DNA of 64,000 nt, taken from assembly GCF_954871325.1 (NCBI RefSeq), contig NC_088775.1:89381561-89445560 (forward strand). The letters run 5' to 3'. The position numbers and the translations under genes are program-made. Positions 51,401 through 62,170 of the stretch are shown here, piece by piece. The stretch is from Gordionus sp. m RMFG-2023 (lineage: Eukaryota > Nematomorpha > Gordioida > Chordodea > Parachordodidae). The notes below the pieces were generated by a model. The model worked only from the letters and a program-made list of their open reading frames with translations. It was not told where the DNA came from and did not search any database. Each line of letters opens with the position of its first letter. The first letter of the stretch is position 1.

Positions 51401-51731
51401 CTCGGTTAATTATCCATAAGTCCAACATTTTACATCCTTCTCTTCCTACCTCCCCAATATGCACTCTTCCCATCATCTCCATCTCCGATCCATCAAACTG
51501 CCTCACTTGCATAACGTCTCTAATTATATTACTACCCGGCCAAAGTCTTCTAAAATCCTCATATCCCATCACCGAAATAGCTGCTCCGGTATCAAACAAC
51601 ATAGATACCATCTTCCCGTTGATATCGAACCATACCCTTGGACTCGGCAGATACATTAACTCCCTTTGAACCTCCTGCTGCAACATTTTAACTCTCAACT
51701 CTTTCTTGCCTCCTCCTAACGCCACGGTCAT
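48444..51731 (-). CDS. pol: Ty3/gypsy pol polyprotein (fossil/young element)
   Basis: 1095 residues. Aspartic protease around LFDTGA (45-50). Reverse transcriptase about 310-490 with the catalytic YMDDV at 441-445. RNase H about 570-700 (VILAVDASQRGVGGALL, YTDHKPL). Integrase with an H-H-C-C finger (HAGHQGMERMKQWGREYVWW...CVVCN, about 830-875) and core (HVDFFEY, SDGGPAFSS, PSSNGQAERM). A C-terminal tail follows the core. It begins close behind the zinc-knuckle ORF; Ty3/gypsy elements commonly express pol by frameshift or read-through. Confidence 0.97.
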   Translation of the reverse strand: MTVALGGGKKELRVKMLQQEVQRELMYLPSPRVWFDINGKMVSMLFDTGAAISVMGYEDFRRLWPGSNIIRDVMQVRQFDGSEMEMMGRVHIGEVGREGCKMLDLWIINRDVEPVMGWDWITNVGPRYGFWGVFARWGVFVAIEEDIREDLINMVRVNEEKRMSRENLEWMEGRDNIEVDDGRSMFWGESEENAREYMLGRGPIYVDGEIGNVQDSRYGVLRPLVSEKKGENFVEQGVAKNLWGCGEGIKEVQKEVEKLVERYGEIFEEELGCLKGYEVEIRMKEGSVPKYCAVRRVPFEWRREVEQELDRWVKEDIVCPVEYSEWATPLVPVKKANGKLRLCADFRVTLNPWVVEVKYPLPRIEEILANLKGSLYFSKVDFSNAYLQLKVRKEMQKLLTITTPKGLFAFKRLPFGLSVSAPIFQRTMAAVFQGLEGVFYYMDDVLITGITQEEHNRRLEEVFWRIKEKGLRASREKSVFGVMEVVYLGHRINGVEVRPLDKNMVGIANMLRPKCKSEIQSFLGMVNYYHRFVENFAEIAAPLYQLLKKGERFDWGDEQEEAFEELKCRIGKEPVLVCFNNELEVILAVDASQRGVGGALLHRIEELERPVLFFSRIFRAAETRYSVIEQEALAVIFGLTKCREYLIGRRFVVYTDHKPLIHLFRKDNKELMMSPRLQRWLLMVGSFDMEMRYRRGRENYLPDIMSRCGAGEDVEEGSTEEMCKKEVAMVMVVSRMLKGGPVTWEEIRKETQKDRDLSRIKECIMGRKPWKEGDRAYKNVGGELTVMDECVVRGNRAVIPGKLRGMVLTMLHAGHQGMERMKQWGREYVWWPRMNVEIEELARQCVVCNTWARMPARDREGTWPKTAEPWERVHVDFFEYEKKDYFLVVDAFSKWVEFEVVGGLTTQVVVRKLKNLWAKFGVAKSIVSDGGPAFSSAEFAKFCKENRIRHILSPPYHPSSNGQAERMVGLVKDWLRKAKYGKGEVWTSVMYYNNSRRGEDLSPAEKFLGRRTRIGLDALRPESEGPRREREEEELAKFMVGQSVWARVYGEKEKWRAGVVMEKVGKKLSRVRFQDGKVGVRHEDQIRRGTEAGRK

Positions 51732-51758
51732 TATTTTACTCTCCTTCCCATCATATAG

Positions 51759-52478
51759 TCAATCTTTATTACAATCTCTGGCCCAATGTCCCCTTTCTCG
51801 GCACTTGAAACACGTCATCTCCTCTCCAATATCCTTTCCTTCTTTTCCACCTATCTCCGTCATACTCCTCATATTCACGACCCCCGACGACTCTCCTCTC
51901 TGTGGAAAACCTGCCCTTGTTTCCACCTTTCCCACTCGGCAATCCTTTAACACATGTCCAAATCTTCCACAACCCGTGCAACGTATTCTCTCTGCTCTGC
52001 CCGGACAATATGTCGAAATATGTCCCATCTCCCCACACGCAAAACATTTGACATCTCTACAATTCACCGCAATATGACCCATCTCCCCACATTTATAACA
52101 TCTTCCATTCCGACCTCTCTGTCCCCCACTGTTGAACGGCCTTGGCATCTCTTGACGTCCACGGTATACATCCAAATGTCTGTCATCTATCCTCTCGTTC
52201 TTTAACCGGTCAATTTCTTCATTATTGACCCAACCCTTCATTATTTCTTGAACCGGTAACCACGTCACTCTCCCCAACCTATCATCCTCTCCATTATGCC
52301 CCTCTACCAACAACGATTGCCCACGAATCCTAATACTCCTTTCTCTTCGCATTCTCCTTCCAAAATATAAACTACACAACCATATCATCAACACTACCAC
52401 CGCTCCCAATACATTATATTGCAACTCCACATATTTTGTAATTTTAAAACCCTTCATTAAAATATTTACGTATTTCAA
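51759..52478 (-). CDS. gag: Gag-like zinc-knuckle ORF of the Ty3/gypsy element
   Basis: 239 residues. The N-terminus has a hydrophobic stretch (NVLGAVVVLMIWLCSLYF, about 24-41) followed by basic residues rather than a recognisable capsid. The C-terminal half has four CCHC knuckles (CYKCGEMGHIAVNC, CFACGEMGHISTYC, CTGCGRFGHVLKDC, CFKCRERGHWARDC). Four knuckles and a possible membrane anchor are unusual for gag. Confidence 0.85.
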   Translation of the reverse strand: MKYVNILMKGFKITKYVELQYNVLGAVVVLMIWLCSLYFGRRMRRERSIRIRGQSLLVEGHNGEDDRLGRVTWLPVQEIMKGWVNNEEIDRLKNERIDDRHLDVYRGRQEMPRPFNSGGQRGRNGRCYKCGEMGHIAVNCRDVKCFACGEMGHISTYCPGRAERIRCTGCGRFGHVLKDCRVGKVETRAGFPQRGESSGVVNMRSMTEIGGKEGKDIGEEMTCFKCRERGHWARDCNKD

Positions 52479-52704
52479 TTTTTCCTAATTTATTTCTCTA
52501 ACAACACTAAATTTTATAAAATATTCACAAAAAATTAATAATTAATTTCACCAAAAATATCTTAACTACTTGTAATGTCAGACAATAAGATAAAATCAAT
52601 AAGGTAAAAACTCCAATAATACACATATACATTTATCAATTTCAAAAAAAAAATCAAAACCTTCCGCTAATCTTTAATCTCTTCCGTGTATTGACGTCTT
52701 TTGA

Positions 52705-53255
52705 AAAAAAAAATCGGCAGCACTTTCGTGTAACTTGCTTTCTAATAAACTTTTTTGGAATTTCTTCTAATAGATTTATATAGACAAAAATTTGGGCAGC
52801 ACTTCCGTGTACTCTACTTTTTTAGTAAATTTTCGATTTTCGTCTAATAGATTTATATAACCAAAAATTTGGGCAGCACTTCCGTGTACTCTACTTTTTT
52901 AGTAAATTTTCGATTTTCGTCTAATAGATTTATATCGGCAAAAATTTGGGCAGCACTTCCGTGTACTCTACTTTTTTAGTAAATTTTCGATTTTCGTCTA
53001 ATAGATTTATATCGGCAAAAATTTGGGCAGCACTTCCGTGTACTTTACGTCTTTTGAAAATTTTCACTCGACGGTCACCTCTTTTGACGGTACTTGTTCT
53101 TGACGGTCTTTCAACCCAAACGGTCCCTTATTACACACGGTACTTGTCCTTGACGGTTCTTGTTCTTGACGGTACTTGCTCTTGACGGTACTTGCTCTTG
53201 ACGGTACTTGCTCTTGACGGTACTTGCTCTTGACGGTACTTGCTCTTGACGGTTC
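52705..53255. repeat. Two tandem arrays in the 5' leader of the Ty3/gypsy element
   Basis: A 77-bp unit (starts GGGCAGCACTTCCGTGTACT at 52794, 52871, 52948, 53025, with an older partial unit near 52714), then about ten copies of a 16-bp unit GACGGTACTTGCTCTT (about 53096-53250). Both lie between the primer-binding site and the zinc-knuckle ORF. Confidence 0.93.
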
Positions 53256-53362
53256 TTCAAATTGGCGATCTTATCCACCACAACGCTCCACAAAAATGTT
53301 TTCCCAAAAATAATTTATAAAAATAATTGTTTTTACTTTAATTTTTTGGTCACGGCACCAAC

Positions 53363-53717
53363 TATCACGTTGTGCCGTATATGTCCGAATAGAAAGCAAA
53401 ACTCCGAGTATAATAATTTTATTGAATTTCCCACACAAAAAAAACGAATAATTTTATTTCAAAATTTACTATTACAATCAAAAAAAAATATATTAAAAAC
53501 AAAAATAAAATAGTTAATAATCTTTATAATATTTCGCTTCCCTTTTATAGGGAAGCGCATAAAATACAATCTCATTATGATTTAACAAAACTTAATTTCG
53601 ATATCTAAAAATAAAATAAAACAAAATATTAAAATACGGTCTAATAATGAACCTGCACAATTTATTTATTAATGTTCACGCAATAAATATCATCAAATAT
53701 GTCACTCATTTATGACA
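53363..53717 (-). repeat. 5' LTR of the Ty3/gypsy element
   Basis: 355 bp; inner edge followed (minus strand) by the primer-binding-site-like TGGTGCCGTGACCA. Confidence 0.97.
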
Positions 53718-53765
53718 ATTCCTATGCATGTACACTCTTAATTAATAAATCAATAATCTAGTTAC

Positions 53766-54232
53766 ATATATATATACATATATTTTTGAAAGAAGTATTA
53801 TCTCAAGCAAATGGAAGAGTAGTTGAAAACGATAATTTTATACTGAGTTATTTATCACTGCTTGAGATAACTATCAAAAATAATATATATTTAATCGGAT
53901 ATAAGATAATAATACTTATATAACACAATTCATGTAAAAATAAAAGAGATAAATATAAGAAAAAAGAGGAATGAAATCCATTTTTTTATAATATAAGAAT
54001 TATATTATATATGAATTATTTTTTAATTACCTCATTTAAATTAAGTATTATATCCATATTTATACAATATCTCCTTTATTTCAGACTAAATTAATAAAAT
54101 TATTATTAATTATGGAGTATTGAGTATATTTCGTATATTCTCAATTTTGTAAATTTTAACTAGCCATTTTCTTTATGAAAAGACCACATCTCATTTCACC
54201 AGATTGGTAAAATTCGTTAATTGTTCCATAAT
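53766..54232. promoter_or_regulatory. Upstream region of the Nup358-like gene
   Basis: 467 bp of AT-rich sequence between the split MITE and the start codon at 54233; presumably the promoter and 5' UTR. No core element is convincing in this composition. Confidence 0.35.
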
Positions 54233-57200
54233 ATGACGGATAGAAATTTATTGCAACAAGAGATTGATTTGTTAATGAATAGGATGCCAAATACGGAAGA
54301 GGTACATGTATTTATTTTATTGGAATATATTTTAACTCAACCCAATAGGCTAGAAGGCTTAGAGGCTATACAGCAGCTAAAATTGCTTTTGAGAAATATG
54401 GTGATATAGATACCGCTAAAAGGTGAGAAGTAATTAATTACATGATTTTAACAGATTATTTTAAATTAGACATCTTAAAATGTATTTACAAGAAAGGCCA
54501 GACAATATACCTGCTTTATTGTTAATGGGTGATATATATTCAGCAAAACATGATTACTTAAATTCTTTCCAATGCTATGATAAGTAAAATTAAATATTAT
54601 ATAATATCAAGTCAATGCATTTCTTTTAGAATATATGCTATGTATAGCTCTAAGGAAATACTCTTAAAAAGTTGTTGATAATTTATTATTCTTTGATTAA
54701 TTTAATTATAGTATGCAATATTTTATATCATATGCCTATGGATATGATGGAAGAATGTTATCCACAGGTGAATGATTTATACTTTTAATTATTTTTTTTA
54801 TATAAATTTTATTTATAGAAATGGTTATCAATAACTAATGATGTATACCCAAATCATGACTTAATATCAAAATTGAATGTAAAATTAGAATATATTAAAA
54901 CAATCTACTATATTTTTTTTTGAAAATAGGATAAAATTTATAAATATTCCAATGTTGAAAAGGATAAGGATGATCAATTTTATGACACTTTTAATCAATT
55001 TGGATCTCCATTAAAAAACCATTCTGATCACACTTTTAGAGATGAGCAACAAATGGCTAAACATAATGATCATCTTTTTATTGCAAGCTCACCCCATACC
55101 AAAAACGTTAATAATTCAAAATCTAATGATTCTAATAATCTTGACAAAGTTAATAATGTGAAGACAAAAGCTTATAATTTTGACACCAAATTGGATAAAC
55201 CATCTATATTTTCCTTTAACAATAAATCAAATACAAGCCTCTTTGGGAAATCTCTATTCAATTCCTCTAGCAATATTTTGCCCATAGCAAAACACAAGGA
55301 CTTATTACCTAATAAACCAACATATGATCAGCTCAAAAATATCTCAAATCTAGACTATTCTCATTTATCGCATGACAGCATAGATAATTCATATCCTCTT
55401 AAGAAGGAAATCTTTAGCTCTGCTTTACAAAATCCCACCCCTAGCAACATAGTAATTAATTTGATGACAGGGCCACCGTTAAGTGGACCAACTTATCCAA
55501 CACCGCCTTTGAATCTCACTAACATGTCTCATAGTGGAGAAACCCCATCAGAGCACACAATAAATATTCAACCTTCTCATATCAATCCCAATGTTAAGTT
55601 GGAAGATAACAAAGATCTATCAACTAGTGTTTCCTCCAATATGTTGCCTCAATTTATGATTTCCCAGATAAAATCCTTCCAAGAAAATGACAAACAGACA
55701 AAGGAACTCTTGGGAGCCTTCACCAAGACATTGCAATCCAATCAATCAATAATAATGTCCCTGGTTGAACAGAATCATTCCCTAGCTCACTCCCAGTTAG
55801 AAAAAAGGGTGGATGACAAATTGCAGAAACTTTTTGTAATATTTATTTGTTTATAATGTTATCAATATATTTTTTTATTATAAATGATCTGTGCTATAAA
55901 TTAGAGGTGGGTTCCATGATGAGCTATTTTGCTGACCTTAGGGATCTCAGCCAAATTTTATTATTTATACAAACTAAGGCACAATATAACTGAAGCCATG
56001 TTTAAATTTAGCTTCCTAGTTCTTATATTTTTGGAGATATCAAGTTAAAGTATAAAAAGATGTTGATTAATGCATATCGATTTTCATTCAATTAAACCTG
56101 GAGTACTTAACATTCATAAAACTAGCACCTAGTTTTTTTTTAAAACGGCTCGTTTGAATTTTTTAAAAATGGCTAACTCAATATTTTAGGCAGAAAAATA
56201 TCACCTAAACCTCAAGATTTTGCTAATAGATGTCCAAATCTTTGTCCCTTCTACAAACAAAATCTTCAGGCTTGCATAATATTATTCTAGATGAAATATT
56301 GAGTAACAACATGTAGCACTTTTAAAATATTATATCCTGAAAAATATTATGCAAGCTCTAAGATTTTGTTCATAGATGGTTCTAAGGTTTAGACATCTAT
56401 TAGTGAAATCTCTATACTTCAACAATATTTTTCACACTAAAGGTTAGACAATTTTAAAAATCGACACAAATGGAGTGATTCTGCATCACCAGATACACCC
56501 TTTAATAAATGGGATAATTTTGAATATCACATAGTATAATTCATACAACATTTATTTATAAAACCATGATCATTCATAAGGCAGGATATTAAATATTACA
56601 ATAGATTTTTTACATTGCAATAATGTTAGGCAGTTATATATATAACATTATCACCCAATATTATACATATACAGATAAACTTTATAAAACATCTAATTAA
56701 TGAATATACTTATTCATAATATAATTTACACATTACTACACACCCTATTTATCAACTTTAAAACTCAATTCTTTTTAAAAATAAATTTTTTAAATATATA
56801 TCTAGTGTTAAATGGTTTGATTTGAGCCAATATTTTTAAATGGCTAACTTAATGTTTTAACCTGAAAAATATTGCCTAACCTAGAGATTTCAATAATAGA
56901 TGTCCAAACCTTTGTGCCATGAACAAAATCTTCATGAATATAATATTCTCCTGGATAAAATATTGATTTAGCCGTTATTAAAAATTGTCTAAAATATAGG
57001 GATTTTCTCTAGGACCACTTTTTAGTGGTCCATTTAATACATTATTGCTGATATTGAATTGCTATCAGCTGGTTATTGATCCGATATCACTAATCTTATT
57101 TTGTTATATATAGTGTTGTTAGCTGGTTATCGATCCAATATCACTAATCTTATTTTGTTTTGTTATATATAGTGTTGTTAAATGACTCGTTTTGAGTAAA

Positions 57201-60200
57201 AACGGCTAACTCAATATTTCACCCAGAAAAATACTACACAAGCCTGAATATTTTGCTCATAGAAGTAACAAAGGTGTAGACATATATTAAAGAAATCTCG
57301 AGGCTTAGGGGCATATTTTTCTGGCTAAAATATTGACTTAAGCCATTTAACAACACTAGTTATACATATTTTATTTTTTATTATGCCACCATAATCTAGG
57401 TCATTTAAAAAGTATACTACTATCAAATTTTAATTATTTAATTTATATTTTAAATATCGAGTGTATTTTTGTTGCTTTTAATTTGTTTAAATTTTCATTT
57501 ATGGAAATATTTTCTAAGGATTCAAAAAATGGAATTAAGAAATATTATAAGTGAATTAATGTGGTATTTTGTTCTATGATTCACAATTTTAAATAATTTG
57601 GCCCAGCCTGGCATGGATATTTTTAAAATTAATTTTTTTTTTACTCAGTCTGGTTATTTTAAATTCAAATATGGCTGGGCCTATATACCTAATAGGTTAA
57701 TTAAAATTTGATTATAATATATTTCATATGGCTTATGTTATGGCTATGATATAGTAATAGATGGTGGTTAACTATGAAAAAAAAACACAAAATCAAATTA
57801 GTTATTGGGAATTGGCCAATATCATCATAACATCAGATTGGATTGGCCTTCAATAAGGAGCTATTGGTACACTCCTACTTTAAATGATATAGATTCTTGA
57901 ATCTACAAGTATATATATATACTCTGAAAATCCTTTCTAAGCAAATTTTATGATAAAATATAAAGTGCCTTATACTGGAAAGCATCTTCCCTTTTTTGTA
58001 ATTTGGATAGCGAGAATGAGAGACCAAACCTTAGTGAACATATCAAACGATTTTCAAACTGTTCATTTGAACACCACCGGTAACAAATTAGTGAGATCAA
58101 TACAACAAGGCATTGCCTATATTTTACTGTTAAAAATCTATTAAGCTTAAAGTCTCGTCCAGGCATTGAAAATGATGTGATAGGGACATTTTAGATCATT
58201 TATTATTTTTTACAAAAAATCATAGAAAAAGTATTTAACTTGCAACAAGGAGATATATTTTTGACAATAGTTTAAGTTTCACATATTTCTAAATTATTAA
58301 ATATCAAAAGTTCCTTACTTAAAATCACAAATATCTTTATGATAATTTATCATTATTTTAAATTTTTTTGTAGTAAGTTTTTAAAAAAAATAAATTAATT
58401 GTCATAAACCAATTGGTGCAAGGGGCCATAACAAAAAATAACTTAAATGGGAGACTCAGAGGGATCACCGGATGCTTTTGGAAAAATATTATGGTCCTAA
58501 TGAGTTTTCTTTATAAATTGTCGCTACCCCGTTGTTACAACAGGTTTTATTGAGAAAAACTTAGAAGCGTCTCAAAGTGATTGCTAGATGCTTAAGGAAG
58601 AACATTATTTTTCAATTGAATGTGAATAAGTTAATCAATAATGCGTTCCAAGTACGTTACAATCAATATCTTTAATAAGTCAAATACATGTCGATGACTG
58701 TTTAATATCATAGACAATTTACATGTTGCTTATCGGTATGTAACTGAAAATGATACCGTTCATAATAGCTGAATTATATGATAGGCATTTTAGAACCCTT
58801 CGTGAACCAGTCCAATTCAGATTTGACCAACCCCAGCCCCAGACATTTTATTGGACTAAGTTGGATTCATAGGAGTTTGATCTTAAAATTTATTATCAAA
58901 ATTGGATTTGGACCTCGATAAAATTTGTACAATTATTTTGTGTTTCCCATATAATATTTTCTTTAATTACTAGCGCTGTAAATATTTATAAAAAGTCGAA
59001 CGCGTTCACTTTCAAAAAGGAGGAACGCGTTCATGTTCGTTCAAAATTTTATGATAATTTTTTTTAAAAAAATATAATTTAATGTGTCTTATATTCTTTT
59101 AAAACATTATATTAAATTTTTCTTATTAATTTTTAATGACAATTGTTTTTCAAAATTTTCGTTTGTCAGACAGAAACGCTTAGCAATTAATACGACATTA
59201 ACTACATTAAAAACAGGCTCTATAGGGGCAGATGGAGGGGGGGGCGGATTGCGGATTATATTTTACGCCACTAATTTTTTTAATTTTTAAATAACTATTG
59301 ATATTGTTGAGGTCGAATAGCCCAAATGAATTTTTTTATTCAAATTTAACGATTTTACTTAGTTATATTATATCATATAAAATAAAATAATTAATATTGC
59401 AATCCAATGTCGTTTTAAATTGGAACTTGAAGATTTTGAAACTGATGTAAAACTTTTTGGGCATATTTAACATTTGGTAAGTATCGAATTAGTTCCTTTA
59501 ATATAGGATGTTACTGTAAAATATTTATCATATTTGGGTCATGGTAATGTTGATTCATTTGATTTTAAAAGTTTTAGAATCAGAGGATAATGATGAAAAA
59601 TAAGAATATCCATGCTTACACTAATCTATTAGATTAAAATATAAACTATAATATTCTAATTAATTAATATGGCGTGTTAAAAAAAAATTGAAATGTGAAG
59701 AAGGATAAACAGCAGATTAAAAAAATATGAGACTATTTCTTAAAAAATTCGGATTAATATTAAATTTTTCAAATAAATAAAATTTAAAATTGTACGAACG
59801 TTTCAAAAAAAAAAGGAACGCGTTCACGTTGAAAGTTCTTTAAAAATATAAGGAACGTCGTTCATTATTTTCAAAAAAAGGAACTTCGTTCACGAACGTG
59901 TTCAAAAGGAACTTCGTTCACGAACGTGTTCAAAAGGAACTTCGTTCACGAACGCGTTTAAAATGAACATGTTCGTTTACAACACAATTAATTACCATTT
60001 AACAGATCAGGTTGGATCTTAAAAAAATTTATCCAATGTGGGGCTTTTATTTCTAAAATATACTGGAGTTTATTTTCAGCAAAGTCGATATTTTTTAAAT
60101 TTGGTATTGGCTGATTGACAGGTTATTTCAGGCAACTTATATTTCACAATTGTGGGCAATGAATATAAATTAGAGTTGGATTTTATCTAACTAAATTTAC

Positions 60201-61127
60201 GAAGGACCCGATACCGTTAGATAGTATTTATACATTTTTTTTCTCGTATGTATAAAGGGAGGCATGGCAGCGTTTATTCTTTACCATATCAGTCAGTTCA
60301 TATAAAATGCATCTTATTCTTACTCTGACCCACATTTAGGTAACAGAGAATGGGAATTCAGTTGACCAATCGAAATGAATTTTTTGAACCAGCTGACCTT
60401 ACATTGGTTAATCTAATTTATAGTATTAAAGAAAACGATCCAATTTTGTTATTTCATGCAACTCTCCTTTTTCCATTTTTTACAGGAAAGCCTTAGCATT
60501 ATCAACGAACAGCAAAGCAACCTAAGAAACAGCCTCAACGAGCAGCAAGCCAATCTGAGGGCTGATCTGAATTCCTTGCGCATAGCCTTCTCCCGGATGC
60601 CGCTTATCTATCATGACAGACATCATCATCCCATGATCACACAATACAATCATCAACTAGATGAACATTATTATGGACAGAATATCAGGGCTTCACCCAA
60701 CAATTCTTACACATTTGGCTCCTCGAATACAAATTTCCCACCATACCGGTTGCCAACCACATTGAAGGATTACTATGATAATAACCACGAAGATTATGGT
60801 AAAGAAGGTACCTCCCCATCCTACAATAATTACGCAGACTTCCAATCTATGGGAAACACCACCAGATTCTCTCCAAAACAGATGTCTCCCGAACCCCGTC
60901 AAACGGTCGCCATATCTTCCTTCAGCAATCAAGTCTTATCGAAGACCCTGGTCAATACCACTTCTCTCTTATCTAAATCTTCTTCCACGATTATCCAGCC
61001 AGGATTCTTCAGCTTCACCAGTGTTGTTTCTTCTACAACAACTGCTACCATGAACTTTAAATTTGAACCCTCTTCGGTTTTCGCTACTCAACAACATAGT
61101 TTATTGAGTGGTGGATTGAAAACTCAG
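54233..61127 (+). CDS. RANBP2: RanBP2/Nup358-like nucleoporin, N-terminal two thirds (continues to the right)
   Basis: A nuclear-pore protein of the cytoplasmic filaments. Exons: 54233-54301, 54349-54422, 54470-54583, 54630-54670, 54712-54767, 54819-54878, 54930-55835, 60486-61127. Every junction is GT..AG and all phases agree, giving 654 residues so far. Exons 1-6 (138 aa) follow the N-terminus of human RANBP2 almost segment by segment: RRLRGYTAAKIAFEKYGDIDTAKRHLKMYLQERPDNIPALLLMGDIYS..., then CNILYHMPMDM...KWLSITNDVYPNHDLISKLN, that is, the N-terminal TPR unit. Exon 7 (302 aa) is disordered, Ser/Asn-rich, with FG-type words (SLFGKS, FSFNNK) and ends in a coiled coil continuing into exon 8 (ESLSIINEQQSNLRNSLNEQQANLRADLNSLRI). 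Exon 8 has YTFGSS, FSFTSV and MNFKFEPSS. The large alpha-solenoid that follows the TPRs in vertebrates is not present. Ran-binding domains would lie beyond the last exon found. Confidence 0.8.
56140..56470. mobile_element. hAT MITE family 2, two adjoining degraded copies
   Basis: AAAACGGCTCGTTTGAATTT...ATGGCTAACTCAATATTTTAG with the mirrored ATATTGAGTAACAAC near 56300, then a second half with GAAAAATATTATGCAAGC and AATTTTTAAAAATCG-like arms to 56470. Confidence 0.6.
57170..57358. mobile_element. hAT MITE family 2, full copy with near-perfect TSD
   Basis: TAGTGTTGTTAAATGACTCG to GCCATTTAACAACACTA; flanks GTTATATA (57162-57169) and GTTATACA (57359-57366), an 8-bp duplication with one mismatch. 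Confidence 0.9.
58971..59987. mobile_element. Non-autonomous hAT element, 1017 bp, 8-bp TSD, GAACGCGTTC-rich ends
   Basis: Left end TAGCGCTGTAAA, right end TTTACAACACAA (inverted, imperfect). Perfect duplication TTAATTAC at 58963-58970 and 59988-59995. Sub-terminal GAACGCGTTC words occur at 58999 and 59023 and, at the right, a repeated 24-bp unit (GGAACTTCGTTCACGAACG) three times at about 59880-59960. No transposase. Confidence 0.9.
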
Positions 61128-61469
61128 GTTTATTTATTATTTTTTTAAAAATATCTATAAACAAAATACAAGGATCCATGGGAATGTAATCTCAATTTTA
61201 AATGATTCACTGAGCACTGTTTTTTTAAATTAGAAAAAAATACTCTGTTACATATTGGAAACATTTTTCCGACGTCACTCTTTAATATCAGTCCATTTTG
61301 TTATTGTGGACTTTTTAAAATACTTTTTCGTTTAGTGTGGTCCTTTTCAGGTTCGTCCTCGGAAATTAGCTTCCTATTTTTTTAGTCCTCTTTCTATTTA
61401 ACATGGTTCTGGGGGCATGCCACTAGTTTAATCTAGCATTTTCATGTCATTATCTGCCATTCTCTTCAG

Positions 61470-61526
61470 GGTAATCGGCCGAACATTGGCCGATCTAATG
61501 ACCCTTGGAGTGACACTGAAAAAACC
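61470..61526 (+). other. Possible further Nup358-like exon
   Basis: After CTCTTCAG at 61469 the phase-0 frame reads GNRPNIGRSNDPWSDTEKT and ends at a GTAGTT donor, which fits the phase-0 end of exon 8. Too short to be certain. Confidence 0.3.
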
Positions 61527-62170
61527 GTAGTTTTTAATCATTGGCATTCACTTTAGCACTCTTCTCTATGTTTTCGATTTTGTCGAATTATTGTTCCATC
61601 TATAGAAATCGCGGTTATTTGGCGATAAACATTACCCAAGCAAAATCCAGTAATTTCGTAATAGTGTTATACAAAAAATATATATTTTATAACCAACAAG
61701 ATATTTTTAATAAATTTGTATACACACACACACACATTATTTACTAGTGGTGTTAAATTGCTTCATTAGGGTCAAATTACTCAACCAATTTTAGCATGAA
61801 TTCCTTGTAGAACTTTTTATAATTTTTTTTAAACTTTATTTCCACATCTTATATAAATCATTTTTCTTTTAATTTAAATAATCCATTTTTTAAAAAATTC
61901 TTATCGAGTTATGATTTTATTACCTAGGAGAATTATTTGATTTATTTTTGTGTGCATACTTCCAGGAAATAATTTGAAGATGAGACATTCTGCCATTCCC
62001 GTGGACTTAAGATCCCCTATACAAGTCATAAAACATTTTTCTTACAAAAAAAAATCATATATAGATAACAACCACCAAGACCTCGGGGATAAATTTCAAT
62101 TTTTTCTCTTCCCCCCTTTCTTCCCCTCAAACGATATCGACCGCTTCACCCATTATTATATCTACCCAAG

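Larger units (their letters stand above)
46420..53717 (-). mobile_element. Ty3/gypsy LTR retrotransposon, 7.3 kb, very young
   Basis: Two 355-bp LTRs (46420-46774 and 53363-53717) read identical by eye, and ATTCC is duplicated outside (46415-46419, 53718-53722). Sense is the minus strand: LTR starts TGTCATAA; a primer-binding-site-like TGGTGCCGTGACCA follows at 53360-53347; then tandem repeats, a zinc-knuckle ORF, pol and a short 3' ORF. The order protease, RT, RNase H, integrase in pol places it in Ty3/gypsy. It looks whole. I recognise no capsid domain and no envelope. The element's sense strand is strongly purine-rich. Confidence 0.95.
46285..53765. mobile_element. Old MITE family 1 copy split by the LTR retrotransposon
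   Basis: The left half (46290-46419: TTAGTTTGGGGATTCATTTATT, CGTCAGCTGTAGCGCCATTTT) and right half (53718-53765: CATGTACACTCTTAATTAAT, AATCTAGTTACATATA) together match MITE family 1 in order and orientation. The LTR element lies between with its 5-bp duplication. Confidence 0.75.
55836..60485. other. 4.65-kb intron 7 of the Nup358-like gene
   Basis: GTAATA at 55836 and TTTTTTACAG at 60485. Contains hAT MITE copies at about 56140-56470 and 56820-57000, a full one at 57170-57358 and a hAT element at 58971-59987. A 50-bp segment (AGCTGGTTATCGATCC, AATATCACTAATCTTATTTTG) is tandemly duplicated at about 57065-57155. The other introns of this gene are 41-51 bp. Confidence 0.8.

Noticed and set aside
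47807-52205. Many plus-strand open frames between 47.8 and 52.2 kb
   Set aside because: Antisense to the retrotransposon's ORFs; they exist because its sense strand is purine-rich and so has few stops in the complement.
57948-58166. Overlapping open frames on both strands in intron 7
   Set aside because: Neither has family resemblance or splice signals in phase with the gene.
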